A stretch of DNA of 64,000 nt from positions 62,001-126,000 of the forward strand of contig NZ_JABAID010000006.1 in assembly GCF_012641335.1 (NCBI RefSeq), given 5' to 3'. Within the stretch, counting starts at the first letter, position 1. Every line of letters starts with the position of its first letter. The notes beneath the pieces are model-generated. The model did no database searches and was not told the origin of the DNA. It saw only the letters and a program-made list of their open reading frames with translations. The position numbers and the translations under genes are program-made. This document shows positions 46,057 to 55,652 of this stretch, one piece after another. This stretch comes from Novosphingobium sp. ERN07. Its GTDB lineage: Bacteria > Pseudomonadota > Alphaproteobacteria > Sphingomonadales > Sphingomonadaceae.

Positions 46057-46420
46057 GAAGAATGGCTTCACCCTGCTCGAATTGCTCGTCGCGCTGGCGG
46101 TCTTTGCCATCGCTGCGCTGGCGCTCTTGCAGATGGAAGGGGCCAGCATTGCCCGCACCGCCGATCTCGACCAGCGCCTGCTGCGGGAGATCGTGGCGCA
46201 GAACATGGCGGCGGAAATCCTCAGCGATCCCGCGCCGCCGCCAATAGGCAGTGCCACCGGCACAATCGAAAACGCGGGCCGCCGCTTCCAATGGACGCGC
46301 ACCGTGGCCATGCAAGCCGATTACGGGGTGTTGTCCATCACGCTTTCGGTGCGGGAAACCACACCGGGGGCGCAGAGTCAGGCTTTCACGCTCGATTTCA
46401 CCCGGCTCCCCGGCACATGA
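46046..46420 (+). CDS. gspI: type II secretion minor pseudopilin GspI
   Basis: The 124-residue protein has the prepilin motif KNGFTLLELLVALAVFAIAALAL (cleavage after Gly) and the GspI-type body with EIVAQNMAAEIL and a C-terminal beta region. It overlaps gspH by 11 bp and gspJ by 4 bp. Confidence 0.88.
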   Translation: MQAEKNGFTLLELLVALAVFAIAALALLQMEGASIARTADLDQRLLREIVAQNMAAEILSDPAPPPIGSATGTIENAGRRFQWTRTVAMQADYGVLSITLSVRETTPGAQSQAFTLDFTRLPGT

Positions 46421-47013
46421 CTGACGAACCTACGCCCAATGGCTTCACGCTGGTGGAAATGCTCGTCGCGCTCGCGCTTTTCGCGGTGATCGCAGTTGGT
46501 GCGCTTGGCCTCCTGCGCTTTTCGGTCGATGCTGAACTCGCCAGTCGGGCCAAGACCGATAGCATTGCCGCGCAGCGCCGCTTTCTTTCCGTCTGGACCG
46601 CCGATCTTGCTCAAGCCGTCCCGCGTCCCTCGCGCGATACATCGGGCACCGCACGCCCTGCGTTCGAGGCGAACACCGATGGCATGATCATCCGTTTCAC
46701 CCGCAGCGGTTGGGACAACCTTGATAGTGCCCCGCGCCCCGGCCTGCAAAAGGTCGAATATCGCGTAACGAATACCGCGCTCGTCCGCGTAGGCTATCCC
46801 TATCCCGATGGCGCTGCGGCTGACGCCCCAAGCGAAGTTCTGCCGCTAACCACGCCGCCGACTGTCCGCTTCCGCACCAAAGATGGCAATTGGCGCGACC
46901 GGTGGGAACCGCAACTCTCCACCGAACTTCCCGTCGCGGTCGAACTGCTGATCCCGCAAAAGGGCGTGCCGCCGTTGCGTATCGTGTCGCTGGTCGGGGT
47001 CAATTACCAGTGA
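46417..47013 (+). CDS. gspJ: type II secretion minor pseudopilin GspJ
   Basis: The 198-residue protein has the prepilin motif PNGFTLVEMLVALALFAVIAVGAL, followed by a helical region (AQRRFLSVWTADLAQAVPRP) and a beta-rich globular part with a characteristic VEYRV strand, as in GspJ. It overlaps gspI (ATGA) and gspK (GTGA) by 4 bp each. Confidence 0.88.
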   Translation: MTDEPTPNGFTLVEMLVALALFAVIAVGALGLLRFSVDAELASRAKTDSIAAQRRFLSVWTADLAQAVPRPSRDTSGTARPAFEANTDGMIIRFTRSGWDNLDSAPRPGLQKVEYRVTNTALVRVGYPYPDGAAADAPSEVLPLTTPPTVRFRTKDGNWRDRWEPQLSTELPVAVELLIPQKGVPPLRIVSLVGVNYQ

Positions 47014-47996
47014 ACCCGCAAGACCCGAAGGAGCGCGGCGCGGCCTTGCTCTCGGTCCTGCTGCTCGTGGCCGTCATGGCCGTGATCGCGGCGGTCATGT
47101 TGGATCGCCTGAACCTCGCCGCGCGTCTTGCCGGGAACGGGCAGGCGATGACGCAGGCGCGCCTCTATGCCACCAGTGCGGAAACGCTGGCGATGGCGCG
47201 CATAAGGGCGCTGGTCGATCAGTCGCAGGAACGCACCGTTGATCGCACCGGACTTCTGGGCCGCGAATTTCCGCTGCCACTGCCGCGCGGAACCGTGATG
47301 GCGCAAGTGGACGACGCCGGAAATTGCTTCAATCTCAATTCGCTGGTCGAACAGGATGCGCAAGGCACCAATCGCCTGCGCCTGGTCGGCCTGAACCAAC
47401 TCCGCGCACTGATGCGCAGCCTCGCCATCCCCGACGCCGAAGCCGCGATCATCAGCGATTCGACCGCTGACTGGATCGACAGCGATAGCGCGCCCGCGCC
47501 CAACGGGGCGGAGGACGACAGCTATCAGGGGCGCCCAGTGCCCTATCGCACCGCCGGTCGCCTGATTGGTGATGTCAGCGAGGTTCGCGCCGTGCGCGGC
47601 ATGACCCCGCAGTTCTATGAACGCCTGCGCCCTTGGCTCTGCGCCTTGCCCGCCGCGCAGCTTTCGCCGGTCAACGTCAACACCTTGCGCCCGGATCAGG
47701 CCCCGCTGCTGGCCATGATCGCACCCAGCGCCATGCCGGTTGATCGCGCGCGCGCGCTTCTGGCAAGCCGACCTGCACTTGGTTGGGCCACGGCAGAGGG
47801 CGCCTTGCGCGGGTTTGCTGGTGGGGAAGGGGCGGGCATCCCCGCAGGTCAGTTGCAGGTGCGCAGCCATTGGTTCCTGCTGACGCAGACCGTCACCGTC
47901 GATTCGGCGGTGCTTGAGGAACAGGCCTTGATCGACGTAGGCCTGAACCCGCCGCGCGTGGCATTCCGCACATGGGGTGACAGGTTCAGTCGCTGA
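47010..47996 (+). CDS. gspK: type II secretion minor pseudopilin GspK
   Basis: The 328-residue protein is the largest minor pseudopilin. It has a short leader ending KERG, a hydrophobic helix (AALLSVLLLVAVMAVIAAVML) and the GspK alpha-domain with conserved CFNLNSLV, DSTADWIDSD and SPVNVNTLRPDQAPLLAMI. It lacks the Glu at mature position 5, as expected for GspK, and forms the pseudopilus tip. The GTG start overlaps gspJ. The remaining type II secretion genes are not in this window. Confidence 0.9.
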   Translation: MNPQDPKERGAALLSVLLLVAVMAVIAAVMLDRLNLAARLAGNGQAMTQARLYATSAETLAMARIRALVDQSQERTVDRTGLLGREFPLPLPRGTVMAQVDDAGNCFNLNSLVEQDAQGTNRLRLVGLNQLRALMRSLAIPDAEAAIISDSTADWIDSDSAPAPNGAEDDSYQGRPVPYRTAGRLIGDVSEVRAVRGMTPQFYERLRPWLCALPAAQLSPVNVNTLRPDQAPLLAMIAPSAMPVDRARALLASRPALGWATAEGALRGFAGGEGAGIPAGQLQVRSHWFLLTQTVTVDSAVLEEQALIDVGLNPPRVAFRTWGDRFSR

Positions 47997-48086
47997 TTTG
48001 CGCACGAACACAATTTTCCGCTTTCCTTTCCCGCGTCTTTCTGCAAAGGGGCCACCCCGCGCAGCGTGATCTGTGCGATTGATGTG

Positions 48087-48163
48087 GCGACCGTAGCTCA
48101 GCTGGTTAGAGCGCCGGTTTGTGGTACCGGAGGTCGGGGGTTCGAACCCCCTCGGTCGCCCCA
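48087..48163 (+). tRNA. tRNA-His (GTG)
   Basis: A 76- to 78-nt tRNA with acceptor GCGACCG/CGGTCGC, the extra G(-1) at 48086 opposite C73, anticodon GTG at 48121-48123 and an encoded CCA (48161-48163). The D and T arms are standard. Confidence 0.96.
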
Positions 48164-48330
48164 TTATTTCCTGAAAATTCCGAATTTCTCCTCTTAAGGG
48201 GCCGTGACCTCGGCATAGCCTTTTGGTGTGGAATGCCGCCATTACGCTTGCGGCTGGGCTGGCAGCGTGGCAGAGCGAGCCGGACCGGACGCGGAGGCTT
48301 CCGGGAGAAGGATCAGACTGCCCCGCGCCC

Positions 48331-49059
48331 ATGCACGGTTTTGCCAATCCCGCCCGTTTCCTGCGCCTTGCCCGCTGGATGATGCCGCTGCTTCTCGTAT
48401 CCGGGCTGCTGCTCTCGATGGGCGCGGTGCTCTATGGCGCGCTGATCGTTCCGCCGGATCGGCTGATGGGCGATACGGTGCGCATCTTGTTCATCCACGT
48501 GCCCTCTGCATGGCTGGGTATGGCGGGCTGGTCCACGATTGCCATTGCCAGTCTGGTCGAACTCGTCTGGCGGCACCCGCTTGCCGCCATTGCCGGGCGG
48601 GCCGCGGCGGTGCCGGGGGCCACTTTTACCGCCATCTGCCTGATCACCGGTTCGATCTGGGCGCGGCCCACGTGGGGCACGTGGTGGGTGTGGGACGGGC
48701 GGCTGACCAGCTTCCTCGTGCTGCTGTTCCTCTATTTTGGCTACATCGCGCTGTCGGGTGCTGCTCAGCGTGATATGGCAGGCGGGGGCGGCGGCAGCCG
48801 CATCACGGCGATCTTCGGCCTTGTCGGCGCGATCAACATTCCGATCATCAACCGTTCGGTCGTCTGGTGGAACAGCCTGCACCAGCCACCTTCGATCACG
48901 GCGGGTAAATCCGCTATCGACGGCACGTTCCTCTGGCCGCTGCTGATTGCCGCGCTGGGTTTCAGCCTCGTGTTCGGCGGCGTGGTCCTTGCGCGGATGC
49001 GCACGCTTCTGGCCGACATTCAGGCAGAGGCGCGTTTGCGCCGGAAAGCTATGGCATAA
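48331..49059 (+). CDS. ccmC: heme exporter protein CcmC
   Basis: The 242-residue protein has six hydrophobic segments and the tryptophan-rich heme-handling motif WGTWWVWDGRLTSFLVL near residues 110-127, with a histidine in HVPSAWLG and another in SLHQPPSI, the usual heme ligands. It loads heme onto CcmE. The ATG at 48331 gives the standard length; the in-frame start at 48223 adds 36 unlikely residues. It opens the cytochrome c maturation operon here; ccmA and ccmB are not in this window. Confidence 0.93.
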   Translation: MHGFANPARFLRLARWMMPLLLVSGLLLSMGAVLYGALIVPPDRLMGDTVRILFIHVPSAWLGMAGWSTIAIASLVELVWRHPLAAIAGRAAAVPGATFTAICLITGSIWARPTWGTWWVWDGRLTSFLVLLFLYFGYIALSGAAQRDMAGGGGGSRITAIFGLVGAINIPIINRSVVWWNSLHQPPSITAGKSAIDGTFLWPLLIAALGFSLVFGGVVLARMRTLLADIQAEARLRRKAMA

Positions 49060-49066
49060 CAATCAT

Positions 49067-49207
49067 ATGCGTGAAGGTCTTGAGCAGTGGGATTATGTCG
49101 TGGCGGCGCTGACGATCGGGGTGATCGGCACGCTGCTGCTGGTCGGCTGGTCGCTTGCCGCGATGATCCGTGCAGAGCGGCGCCGGGATAAGGTCAGAGG
49201 CAAGTGA
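49067..49207 (+). CDS. ccmD: heme exporter protein CcmD
   Basis: The 46-residue protein has one membrane segment (VVAALTIGVIGTLLLVGWSL) preceded by QWDYVV and followed by a basic tail (RAERRRDKVRGK), which is the CcmD pattern. It lies 7 bp after ccmC and overlaps ccmE by 4 bp. It releases holo-CcmE from the CcmABC complex. Confidence 0.88.
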   Translation: MREGLEQWDYVVAALTIGVIGTLLLVGWSLAAMIRAERRRDKVRGK

Positions 49208-49671
49208 ACAGCAAGGTCACCGGCGGCATAAAGCCCAAACACCAGCGCCTCGTCCTGCTGCTGATCGCGCTCGTCGCGCTGATCGGTGCGGGGTTGCTCG
49301 CGGCCTATGCGCTGTCCAATCAGGCCAGCTACTTCTACGTCCCTGCCGATCTTGCGAAAGCCCCGCCTGAACAGGGGCGTGCCATCCGGTTAGGCGGCAT
49401 GGTCGAAAAAGGCTCGCTCAAAACGCGGGCCGATGGCGTAACCATCGATTTCATCGTGGGCGATGGCAAGGCCCGCATTCCGGTGCGCTACACCGGCATC
49501 ACGCCCGATCTCTTTGTCGAAGGATCTGGCGTGGTTGCCGAAGGCCGCATGGAAGGGAACACCTTCGTGGCCGACAATCTCCTCGCCAAGCATGACGAAA
49601 ACTACGTCCCGCGCCAGATGGGCGAGATGACCGCCGAACAGGCCAAGCAAGTGGTGGCTGAAACGCAATGA
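49204..49671 (+). CDS. ccmE: cytochrome c maturation protein CcmE (heme chaperone)
   Basis: The 155-residue protein has an N-terminal membrane anchor (LVLLLIALVALIGAGLLAAY) and an OB-fold domain with the heme-binding histidine in LLAKHDENYVPRQ near residue 130. FYVPADL and GRAIRLGGMV are family segments. The GTG start overlaps ccmD. It passes heme to CcmF. Confidence 0.94.
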   Translation: MNSKVTGGIKPKHQRLVLLLIALVALIGAGLLAAYALSNQASYFYVPADLAKAPPEQGRAIRLGGMVEKGSLKTRADGVTIDFIVGDGKARIPVRYTGITPDLFVEGSGVVAEGRMEGNTFVADNLLAKHDENYVPRQMGEMTAEQAKQVVAETQ

Positions 49672-51623
49672 TTGCCGAAATCGGCCTTGCCGTCCTGTGG
49701 ATGGCCGCGGCGCTCGCCGTGCTGCAACTCTTTGCAGGTTTTTCCGCCCTGCGCCCCGGTGGCAAGGCGCTGGCAGGCATGGTCCGCCCGCTCGCCGTCA
49801 TGCAGGGTCTGCTCGTCGCACTCTCGTTCCTTGCGTTAATCGACCTGTTTCTTGAAACCGATCTTTCGGTAAAGCTGGTGGCCGAAAACAGCCATTCGAT
49901 GAAGCCTTTCATCTTCAAGCTGGCAGGCACATGGGGCAACCATGAAGGTTCGATGCTGCTGTGGGTGACGATCATGGCGGTATCTGGCGGCGTGGTCGCG
50001 CTGGTTGAAAAGCGGCTGCGCGAAGACACGCTGCTTGCCACCCTTGCGGGGCAGGCCTTCGTCAGCCTTGGCTTCTATGCCTTCCTCCTGCTGTCCTCGA
50101 ACCCGTTCGAACGCCTGCCTGAACCCGCGCCCGAAGGGGCAGGGCTCAACCCGCTGTTGCAGGACATCGGCCTCGCCTTCCATCCGCCTACGCTTTACGT
50201 TGGCTATGTCGGCCTCTCGGTTGCGTTCAGTTTCGCCATCGGCGCGCTGATCACGCGCGATGTTGGTCCGGCCTTTGCCCGCGCGATGCGGCCGTGGGTG
50301 CTGGGGGCGTGGATTTTCCTCACCGTCGGGATCACCGCAGGTTCCTACTGGGCCTACTACACGCTCGGCTGGGGAGGTTGGTGGTTCTGGGATCCGGTAG
50401 AGAATGCCTCGTTGATGCCGTGGCTTGCCGCGACGGCGCTGCTTCATTCCGCTTCCGTCCTTGCCAGTCGCAACGCCTTGCGCGCGTGGACAGTCATGTT
50501 GGGCGTGATCGCTTTTTCGATGTCGATGGTCGGCACGTTCCTCGTGCGTTCGGGCATTTTGACTTCGGTTCACGCCTTTGCCGTCGATCCTGAACGCGGT
50601 TCGTTCATCCTTGCGCTGCTCGCCATCTACATCGGCGGCGCGCTTGCCCTGTTCGGCATTCGCGCCTCGACTGTTACGGAAGGTGAACGTTTCAGTCTGT
50701 TCAGCCGCGAAGCCAGCCTGGTGTTCAATAACGTGATGCTGTGCGGCATTCTCGGCATCGTCCTGCTTGGCACACTCTACCCGCTGATGACCGAGGCATT
50801 CGGCGCCAAGGTTTCGGTCGGGCCGCCCTACTTCAACCCCGTATCGGCCATTTTCGCGATTCCGATGATGCTGATGATGGGCGTTGGCCCGCTGCTGCGC
50901 TGGCGTAAGGACAAGCCGGCGCGAATTACCGCAACTGTCGCGATCCCGGCGTTGATCACCGCGCTCGCATTGCTGGCTGTCGTGGTGTTCGCGCCCGGCA
51001 TCCGTATCCTGCCGATGCTGGGCATCGCGGTTGGTGCAGGTCTGGCAATCGCAAGCTGGCTTCCGCTGAACGGCCGCAATTTGCGCCGCACGCCGCTGAG
51101 TGTCTGGGGTATGGTCGTCGGCCACTTCGGCTTGGGCGTCGCGCTGCTCGGCGCAGCGAGCGAGAGCGCCTTTTCCACCGAACGCCTCGCCGCCATGAAC
51201 GTAGGCGATACGCAAAGCGTCGGCCCGATTTCGCTGAAGCTGCTGAGCATCGAACCGGTTGCCGGGCCGAACTGGACCGCGCTCGAAGCCACTGTCAGCG
51301 CTTCCTACAAGGGCGGTCCTGCCGTCACTCTGCACCCGCAGGCCCGCACGTTCTCTTCTCCGCCGGGCGAACGCACCGAATCTGCGCTGCACACGCGGTG
51401 GAATGGTCAGCTTTACGCTGTGCTCGGCAACGAAGGCGACGATGGCCGCTGGCAGATGCGGTTCTGGTGGAAGCCGTTCGTGCCGCTGCTCTGGCTCGGT
51501 GGTCTGCTTGTGGCCTTCGGTGGCTTGCTGGCGCTGATCGGCCGCGTGGCGCAGGACGTGAAGCGCCTGCGCGTGAATGATAAGATCGCCTTCCGCAAGG
51601 CCCGTCAGGACATGCTGAAATGA
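49668..51623 (+). CDS. ccmF: cytochrome c heme lyase subunit CcmF
   Basis: The 651-residue multi-pass protein has the WWD heme domain (GWGGWWFWDPVENASLMPWL near residue 235), NSHSMKPFIFKLAGTWGNHEGSML split over residues 70-92, and the conserved histidines in AFHPPTLYVGYVG and LLHSASV. With CcmH it attaches heme to apocytochrome c in the periplasm. It overlaps ccmE and dsbE by 4 bp each. Confidence 0.95.
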   Translation: MIAEIGLAVLWMAAALAVLQLFAGFSALRPGGKALAGMVRPLAVMQGLLVALSFLALIDLFLETDLSVKLVAENSHSMKPFIFKLAGTWGNHEGSMLLWVTIMAVSGGVVALVEKRLREDTLLATLAGQAFVSLGFYAFLLLSSNPFERLPEPAPEGAGLNPLLQDIGLAFHPPTLYVGYVGLSVAFSFAIGALITRDVGPAFARAMRPWVLGAWIFLTVGITAGSYWAYYTLGWGGWWFWDPVENASLMPWLAATALLHSASVLASRNALRAWTVMLGVIAFSMSMVGTFLVRSGILTSVHAFAVDPERGSFILALLAIYIGGALALFGIRASTVTEGERFSLFSREASLVFNNVMLCGILGIVLLGTLYPLMTEAFGAKVSVGPPYFNPVSAIFAIPMMLMMGVGPLLRWRKDKPARITATVAIPALITALALLAVVVFAPGIRILPMLGIAVGAGLAIASWLPLNGRNLRRTPLSVWGMVVGHFGLGVALLGAASESAFSTERLAAMNVGDTQSVGPISLKLLSIEPVAGPNWTALEATVSASYKGGPAVTLHPQARTFSSPPGERTESALHTRWNGQLYAVLGNEGDDGRWQMRFWWKPFVPLLWLGGLLVAFGGLLALIGRVAQDVKRLRVNDKIAFRKARQDMLK

Positions 51624-52171
51624 GCGATCAAAGGCCAAAGCGCTCCGGGCTGGCGATCTGGCTGCCGCTCGCGCTGTTCGGTGCGTTCTTCGTACTGGTC
51701 ATTGTGGGCCTTTACCGCCCGGCAGACCGCGAAGTCGCCAGCGCTTTCATCGGCAAACCGCTGCCGCAGTTCAATCTGCCTGCCGCCACGGCAGATCGCC
51801 CCGGCCTGACCACTGCCGAGATGAAGACCGGCAAACCCCGCCTGCTTAACGTCTTTGCAAGCTGGTGCGTCCCCTGCGCGGTCGAGGCTCCGCAACTGGC
51901 CGCGCTGACGCAGCAAGGCGTCGAAATCGATGGTGTCGCCATCCGTGATCGCAAGGAAGACCTCGACCGCTTTCTTGCCTCTTATGGAAACCCCTTCGCC
52001 CGCATCGGCAAGGATGATCTGTCCGAAGTCCAGCTTGGCATCGGCTCGTCCGGCGTGCCCGAAACCTTCGTGATCGATGGCAAAGGTGTGATCCGCTATC
52101 AGCACATCGGCGAAATCCGGCCCGAAGACGTGCCGATGATCCTCGAAAAGCTGAAGGAGGCGCAGTCGTGA
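51620..52171 (+). CDS. dsbE: thiol:disulfide interchange protein DsbE (CcmG)
   Basis: The 183-residue membrane-anchored thioredoxin has one N-terminal membrane segment (IWLPLALFGAFFVLVIVGLY) and the active site FASWCVPCAVEAPQL with the CXXC near residue 81. The cis-proline is in SSGVPETFVIDG. It keeps the apocytochrome CXXCH cysteines reduced. It overlaps ccmH by 4 bp. Confidence 0.94.
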   Translation: MSDQRPKRSGLAIWLPLALFGAFFVLVIVGLYRPADREVASAFIGKPLPQFNLPAATADRPGLTTAEMKTGKPRLLNVFASWCVPCAVEAPQLAALTQQGVEIDGVAIRDRKEDLDRFLASYGNPFARIGKDDLSEVQLGIGSSGVPETFVIDGKGVIRYQHIGEIRPEDVPMILEKLKEAQS

Positions 52172-52725
52172 AGCCGCTTCAATCCAGCCATCGTCATTCC
52201 GAACCCTTCCATCATCATTCCCAACCCTTCCATCGTCATTCCCGCGAAGGCGGGAATCCAGCGCACAATCGTTGGAACTGGATTCCCGCCTTCGCGGGAA
52301 TGACGAAGCGGGTGGTTCTGGCAATGATGATCATTCTTGCCGCCCCACTCGCCGCACAGGACCAGCTCCCGCCCGCGCCACTCGCCTACAAACAGCTCGA
52401 TGATCCGGCACAGGAAGCCAAGGCGCAGGCGCTGATGGAAACGCTGCGCTGCCTCAAGTGCCAGAGCCAGTCCATTGCCGATAGCGATGCGCCGATGGCG
52501 GGCGACATGCGCCATCAGGTCCGCACCCGCATCGCTGCCGGAGAAGATCCCGAAGCGATCCGGGCGTGGCTGGTCGAACGCTATGGCGATTACGTCAGCT
52601 ATGCGCCGCAGAACAAACCGATCATGTGGCCGCTTTTCGCCGCCCCGCTCGTGATCCTGCTGCTCGCCGCGATCCTGCTGCGCGGGCGCTTCCGGCGATC
52701 CGATACCAAGGAGAGCGGCGAATGA
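52168..52725 (+). CDS. ccmH: cytochrome c maturation protein CcmH with repeat-derived N-terminal extension
   Basis: The 185-residue frame ends in a CcmH domain: the active site LMETLRCLKCQSQSIADSDAPM carries the CXXC motif (split over residues 90-111), followed by MRHQVRTRIAAGEDPEAI and one C-terminal membrane segment. Residues 6-46 are encoded by repeats: three roughly 20-bp tandem units and a palindromic element whose translation reads HSREGGNP...WIPAFAGMT. The native signal peptide appears to start later (RVVLAMMIILAAPLAAQ). The GTG at 52168 overlaps dsbE as in the ancestral operon. An ATG at 52300, at the very end of the palindrome, would give a 141-residue protein with a normal signal peptide and may be the working start. 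Confidence 0.85.
   Translation: MKPLQSSHRHSEPFHHHSQPFHRHSREGGNPAHNRWNWIPAFAGMTKRVVLAMMIILAAPLAAQDQLPPAPLAYKQLDDPAQEAKAQALMETLRCLKCQSQSIADSDAPMAGDMRHQVRTRIAAGEDPEAIRAWLVERYGDYVSYAPQNKPIMWPLFAAPLVILLLAAILLRGRFRRSDTKESGE
52233..52306. repeat. paired palindromic repeat element inside ccmH
   Basis: A perfect 29-bp inverted repeat (52233-52261 and 52278-52306, 16-bp spacer) contains the core TTCCCGCGAAGGCGGGAA in each arm. It is translated in frame as part of ccmH. Upstream, 52191-52240 holds three diverged units of about 20 bp sharing ATC(G/A)TCATTCC and AACCCTTCC, which look like partial copies of the element's edge. Confidence 0.9.
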
Positions 52726-53426
52726 CGTGGATACTCGTTCTTCTGCTCGCCGCCGTGGCGTTCGGCATCATGGCCTTCGTGCTGAAAATGCCGCGTAATG
52801 GCTGGGAACTGACCGGCGCAGCCCTGCTTGTCGGCATTGCCGGTTATGCGCTGCAGGGAATGCCCGCCATGCCCGGTGCGCCCAAAGCTCCGGTCGAAAA
52901 CAAGCGCGCTGCCGATGAAGCGCTGATCAAGCAGCGCCAGCAGATGGGCGATGGCTTTGCCAAGGGCGCAAGCTGGATGATCCTTGCCGATGGCCTTGCC
53001 CGGCAGGGCCAGTATGGCGCGGCTGCCGAAGTCCTGCGCAAAGGCACCCAGCAGTTCCCGCAGGATGCGGACTTGTGGGTGTCACTCGGCAATGCACTGG
53101 TCGGCCATTCCGATGGCCTGATCACGCCTGCGGCCCAGTTCGCCTTCCAGAAAGCGGCAAAGATCGATCCGGCGCATCCCGGCCCACCGTTCTTCATGGG
53201 CCTCGCGCTCGCGCAGTCCGGGCGCCTGCCCGATGCCCGTGCGATTTGGGAGGAGCTGCTGGTGCGGTCACCTGCCGATGCTCCGTGGCGTGCGGACCTT
53301 GCAGCGCGAATCCAGCGGATCGATTCGATGCTGGCGATGACCGCTGGCGCTGAGACGGCAGGGGCACCTGTCGATACGCCATCTTCCGAAGCCACCGCTG
53401 CTGCCCCGGCACAAGCCGCTGAATAA
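52722..53426 (+). CDS. ccmI: cytochrome c biogenesis TPR protein (CcmI/CycH type)
   Basis: The 234-residue protein has two N-terminal membrane segments (ILVLLLAAVAFGIMAFV and ELTGAALLVGIAGYAL) and a periplasmic TPR region (about residues 85-190, with LADGLARQGQYGAAAEVLRKG and FFMGLALAQSGRLPDARAIWEELL). CcmI presents apocytochrome c to the CcmFH lyase. The Ala/Pro-rich C-terminus looks disordered. It overlaps ccmH (ATGA) and ends the operon. Confidence 0.87.
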   Translation: MTWILVLLLAAVAFGIMAFVLKMPRNGWELTGAALLVGIAGYALQGMPAMPGAPKAPVENKRAADEALIKQRQQMGDGFAKGASWMILADGLARQGQYGAAAEVLRKGTQQFPQDADLWVSLGNALVGHSDGLITPAAQFAFQKAAKIDPAHPGPPFFMGLALAQSGRLPDARAIWEELLVRSPADAPWRADLAARIQRIDSMLAMTAGAETAGAPVDTPSSEATAAAPAQAAE

Positions 53427-53592
53427 TTGCCCGCAATCACGCGCCGGAACGGTCCGTCGATCGGCCCGTTATGGCAGGCAAGGCGCGCGTTTTCGGCCCA
53501 TTGCAGGGGCATTGGGCCGGTGCTAAAGCGCCGCGCCGTTCCGCTGTTTCGGGGGAATGGAACAGGGCTGAAAGGCCGGGGGCACCGCTGCC

Positions 53593-55536
53593 ATGACTAA
53601 TGCCGAATCCACGCCTGCGCCCCTGTCGGAGCAAAGCACCGGCCATGCCTCGCATGAGCATGATGCAGGAGGCCACGGTCATTCCCGCGATCCGCTGCTG
53701 AAGCTGGCTGTAGGTGCCATCGGCGTCGTCTTTGGCGATATCGGCACCAGTCCGCTTTATGCCTTGCGCGATACTTTTGCAGGGCACCATCCACTCCCGC
53801 TCGATATGCTGCATGTCTACGGCATCATCAGCCTGATGTTCTGGTCGATGATGATCATCGTGACGTTCAAATACGTCACAGTCATCATGCGCGCCGATAA
53901 CAAGGGCGAAGGCGGCAGCCTCGCGCTGCTGGCGTTGATCAACCAGCACACCGATGGCAAGCGCTGGGGCAGGGGGATCATCCTGCTCGGCGTCTTTGCC
54001 ACCGCGCTGTTCTATGGCGATTCGATGATCACGCCTGCCGTTTCGGTCATGGGCGCGATCGAAGGTGTGGCGGTCTACCGCCCGTCGATGCAGGGCATGA
54101 TCGTGCCGCTCGTCGTCACCATCCTAATCGGCCTGTTCTTTATCCAGAGCCGCGGCACGGAAAAGGTTGCGGCGTTCTTCGGCCCGATCATGCTGCTTTA
54201 TTTCGCCACCATTGCGGTGCTTGGCGGCATCAGCATCGCCCAGTATCCGCAGGTCGTTGCCGCGCTCAGTCCGCACTATGCAATCACGATGTTCATTGCC
54301 GACCCGTTCCGGGGCTTTCTGGCAATGGGCGCGGCGGTGCTGGCCGTAACGGGCGCAGAGGCGCTCTATGCCGATATGGGCCACTTCGGCCGTCGCCCGA
54401 TCCGCGTATCGTGGCTGGTCTTTGTGCTGCCTGCGCTGGTGCTCAACTATCTGGGCCAAGCCTCGCTGCTGATCCGCAATCCGGCGGCGCTTGAAAGCCC
54501 GTTCTATTTCCTTGCGCCCGAATGGTTCCAGTGGCCGCTGCTGTTCATTGCGTCTGCCGCCGCCGTTATCGCCTCGCAGGCGGTGATTTCCGGCGCGTTC
54601 TCGGTCACGCAGCAGGCGATCCAGCTCGGCTTCATCCCGCGCATGACGATCAAGCACACGTCCACCGCTGCGGGCCAGATCTACATCCCTGTGATCAACT
54701 GGGCGCTGATGATCGCGGTCATCCTGCTCGTGCTGGTGTTCCAGCGGTCGTCCAACCTCACCGCCGCCTATGGTATCGCGGTGACCGGTGCGATGCTTAT
54801 CGACAATTTCCTGCTCGCGGTCGTGCTGTTCAAGCTGTGGCAGTGGAAGGCGCCTGCCGCCATCGCCATGCTCGCGCTGTTCTTCGCGATCGATGCGGCC
54901 TACCTTGGTGCCAATCTCACCAAGATCCCCGATGGCGGCTGGGTGCCGCTGGTCATGGGCGTGGCGATCTTCACGCTGCTCACCACCTGGTCGCGCGGGC
55001 GTGCGCTGATGCGCGCGAACATGGCCGAAGGCACCATCCCGCTGGAAGTCTTCACCAAGTCCGCCCATTCCAGTGCCGCGCGCGTGCCGGGCACCGCCAT
55101 CTTCATGGCGTCTACCGCTGCGGGCGTGCCTTCGGCCCTCCTGCACAATATCAAGCACAACAAGGTGCTGCACGAACGGGTCGTGATCCTGACGGTATCG
55201 ATCGAGGACGTGCCCTATGTCGATGAAGGCGAACGCTCGTCGGTCAAGGATTACAGCAACGGCTTCTACCGTCTGACCCTGCGCTTCGGCTTCCTTGAGG
55301 AAACAGACGTTCCCGCCGCGCTCAAGAGCGTCAACATGTGCGGCGAACCGTTCAACATGATGAAGACCAGTTTCTTCCTCTCACGCCAGACGCTTATTCC
55401 GTCTGACAAGCCGGGCATGGCGCTTTGGCGTGAAAAGCTGTTTGCGTGGATGTTGCGAAACGCGGCCAGCGCAATGGAATTCTTCCGCCTCCCCACTAAT
55501 CGCGTGGTAGAATTGGGCAGTCAGCTAAAGATATGA
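53593..55536 (+). CDS. kup: Kup family potassium uptake protein
   Basis: The 647-residue protein is a KUP/HAK/KT transporter. A His-rich N-terminus (residues 15-32) precedes about 12 membrane segments. Family motifs include [47 protein letters not shown] and [13 protein letters not shown]. The C-terminal soluble domain begins near residue 470 ([31 protein letters not shown]). It imports K+ with H+. A 7-bp hairpin (53494-53519) lies in its leader. It is followed by the two-component genes but with a 116-bp gap. Confidence 0.95.
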   Translation: MTNAESTPAPLSEQSTGHASHEHDAGGHGHSRDPLLKLAVGAIGVVFGDIGTSPLYALRDTFAGHHPLPLDMLHVYGIISLMFWSMMIIVTFKYVTVIMRADNKGEGGSLALLALINQHTDGKRWGRGIILLGVFATALFYGDSMITPAVSVMGAIEGVAVYRPSMQGMIVPLVVTILIGLFFIQSRGTEKVAAFFGPIMLLYFATIAVLGGISIAQYPQVVAALSPHYAITMFIADPFRGFLAMGAAVLAVTGAEALYADMGHFGRRPIRVSWLVFVLPALVLNYLGQASLLIRNPAALESPFYFLAPEWFQWPLLFIASAAAVIASQAVISGAFSVTQQAIQLGFIPRMTIKHTSTAAGQIYIPVINWALMIAVILLVLVFQRSSNLTAAYGIAVTGAMLIDNFLLAVVLFKLWQWKAPAAIAMLALFFAIDAAYLGANLTKIPDGGWVPLVMGVAIFTLLTTWSRGRALMRANMAEGTIPLEVFTKSAHSSAARVPGTAIFMASTAAGVPSALLHNIKHNKVLHERVVILTVSIEDVPYVDEGERSSVKDYSNGFYRLTLRFGFLEETDVPAALKSVNMCGEPFNMMKTSFFLSRQTLIPSDKPGMALWREKLFAWMLRNAASAMEFFRLPTNRVVELGSQLKI

Positions 55537-55652
55537 TCCATTGTTGAAGCTATTCTCTCCCATCGGTTCGTCCCGCTTTTGCGGGTAAAGACTTGGATTG
55601 GCCGCAAAATGGGATAGTGTAGCGTTGGGATTGGCGGGATCGGCGCATAACA

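Noticed and set aside
49836-51638. A 600-codon minus-strand ORF opposite ccmF
   Set aside because: His/Arg/Gln-rich antisense shadow of ccmF, which is clearly real and overlaps its operon neighbours by 4 bp.
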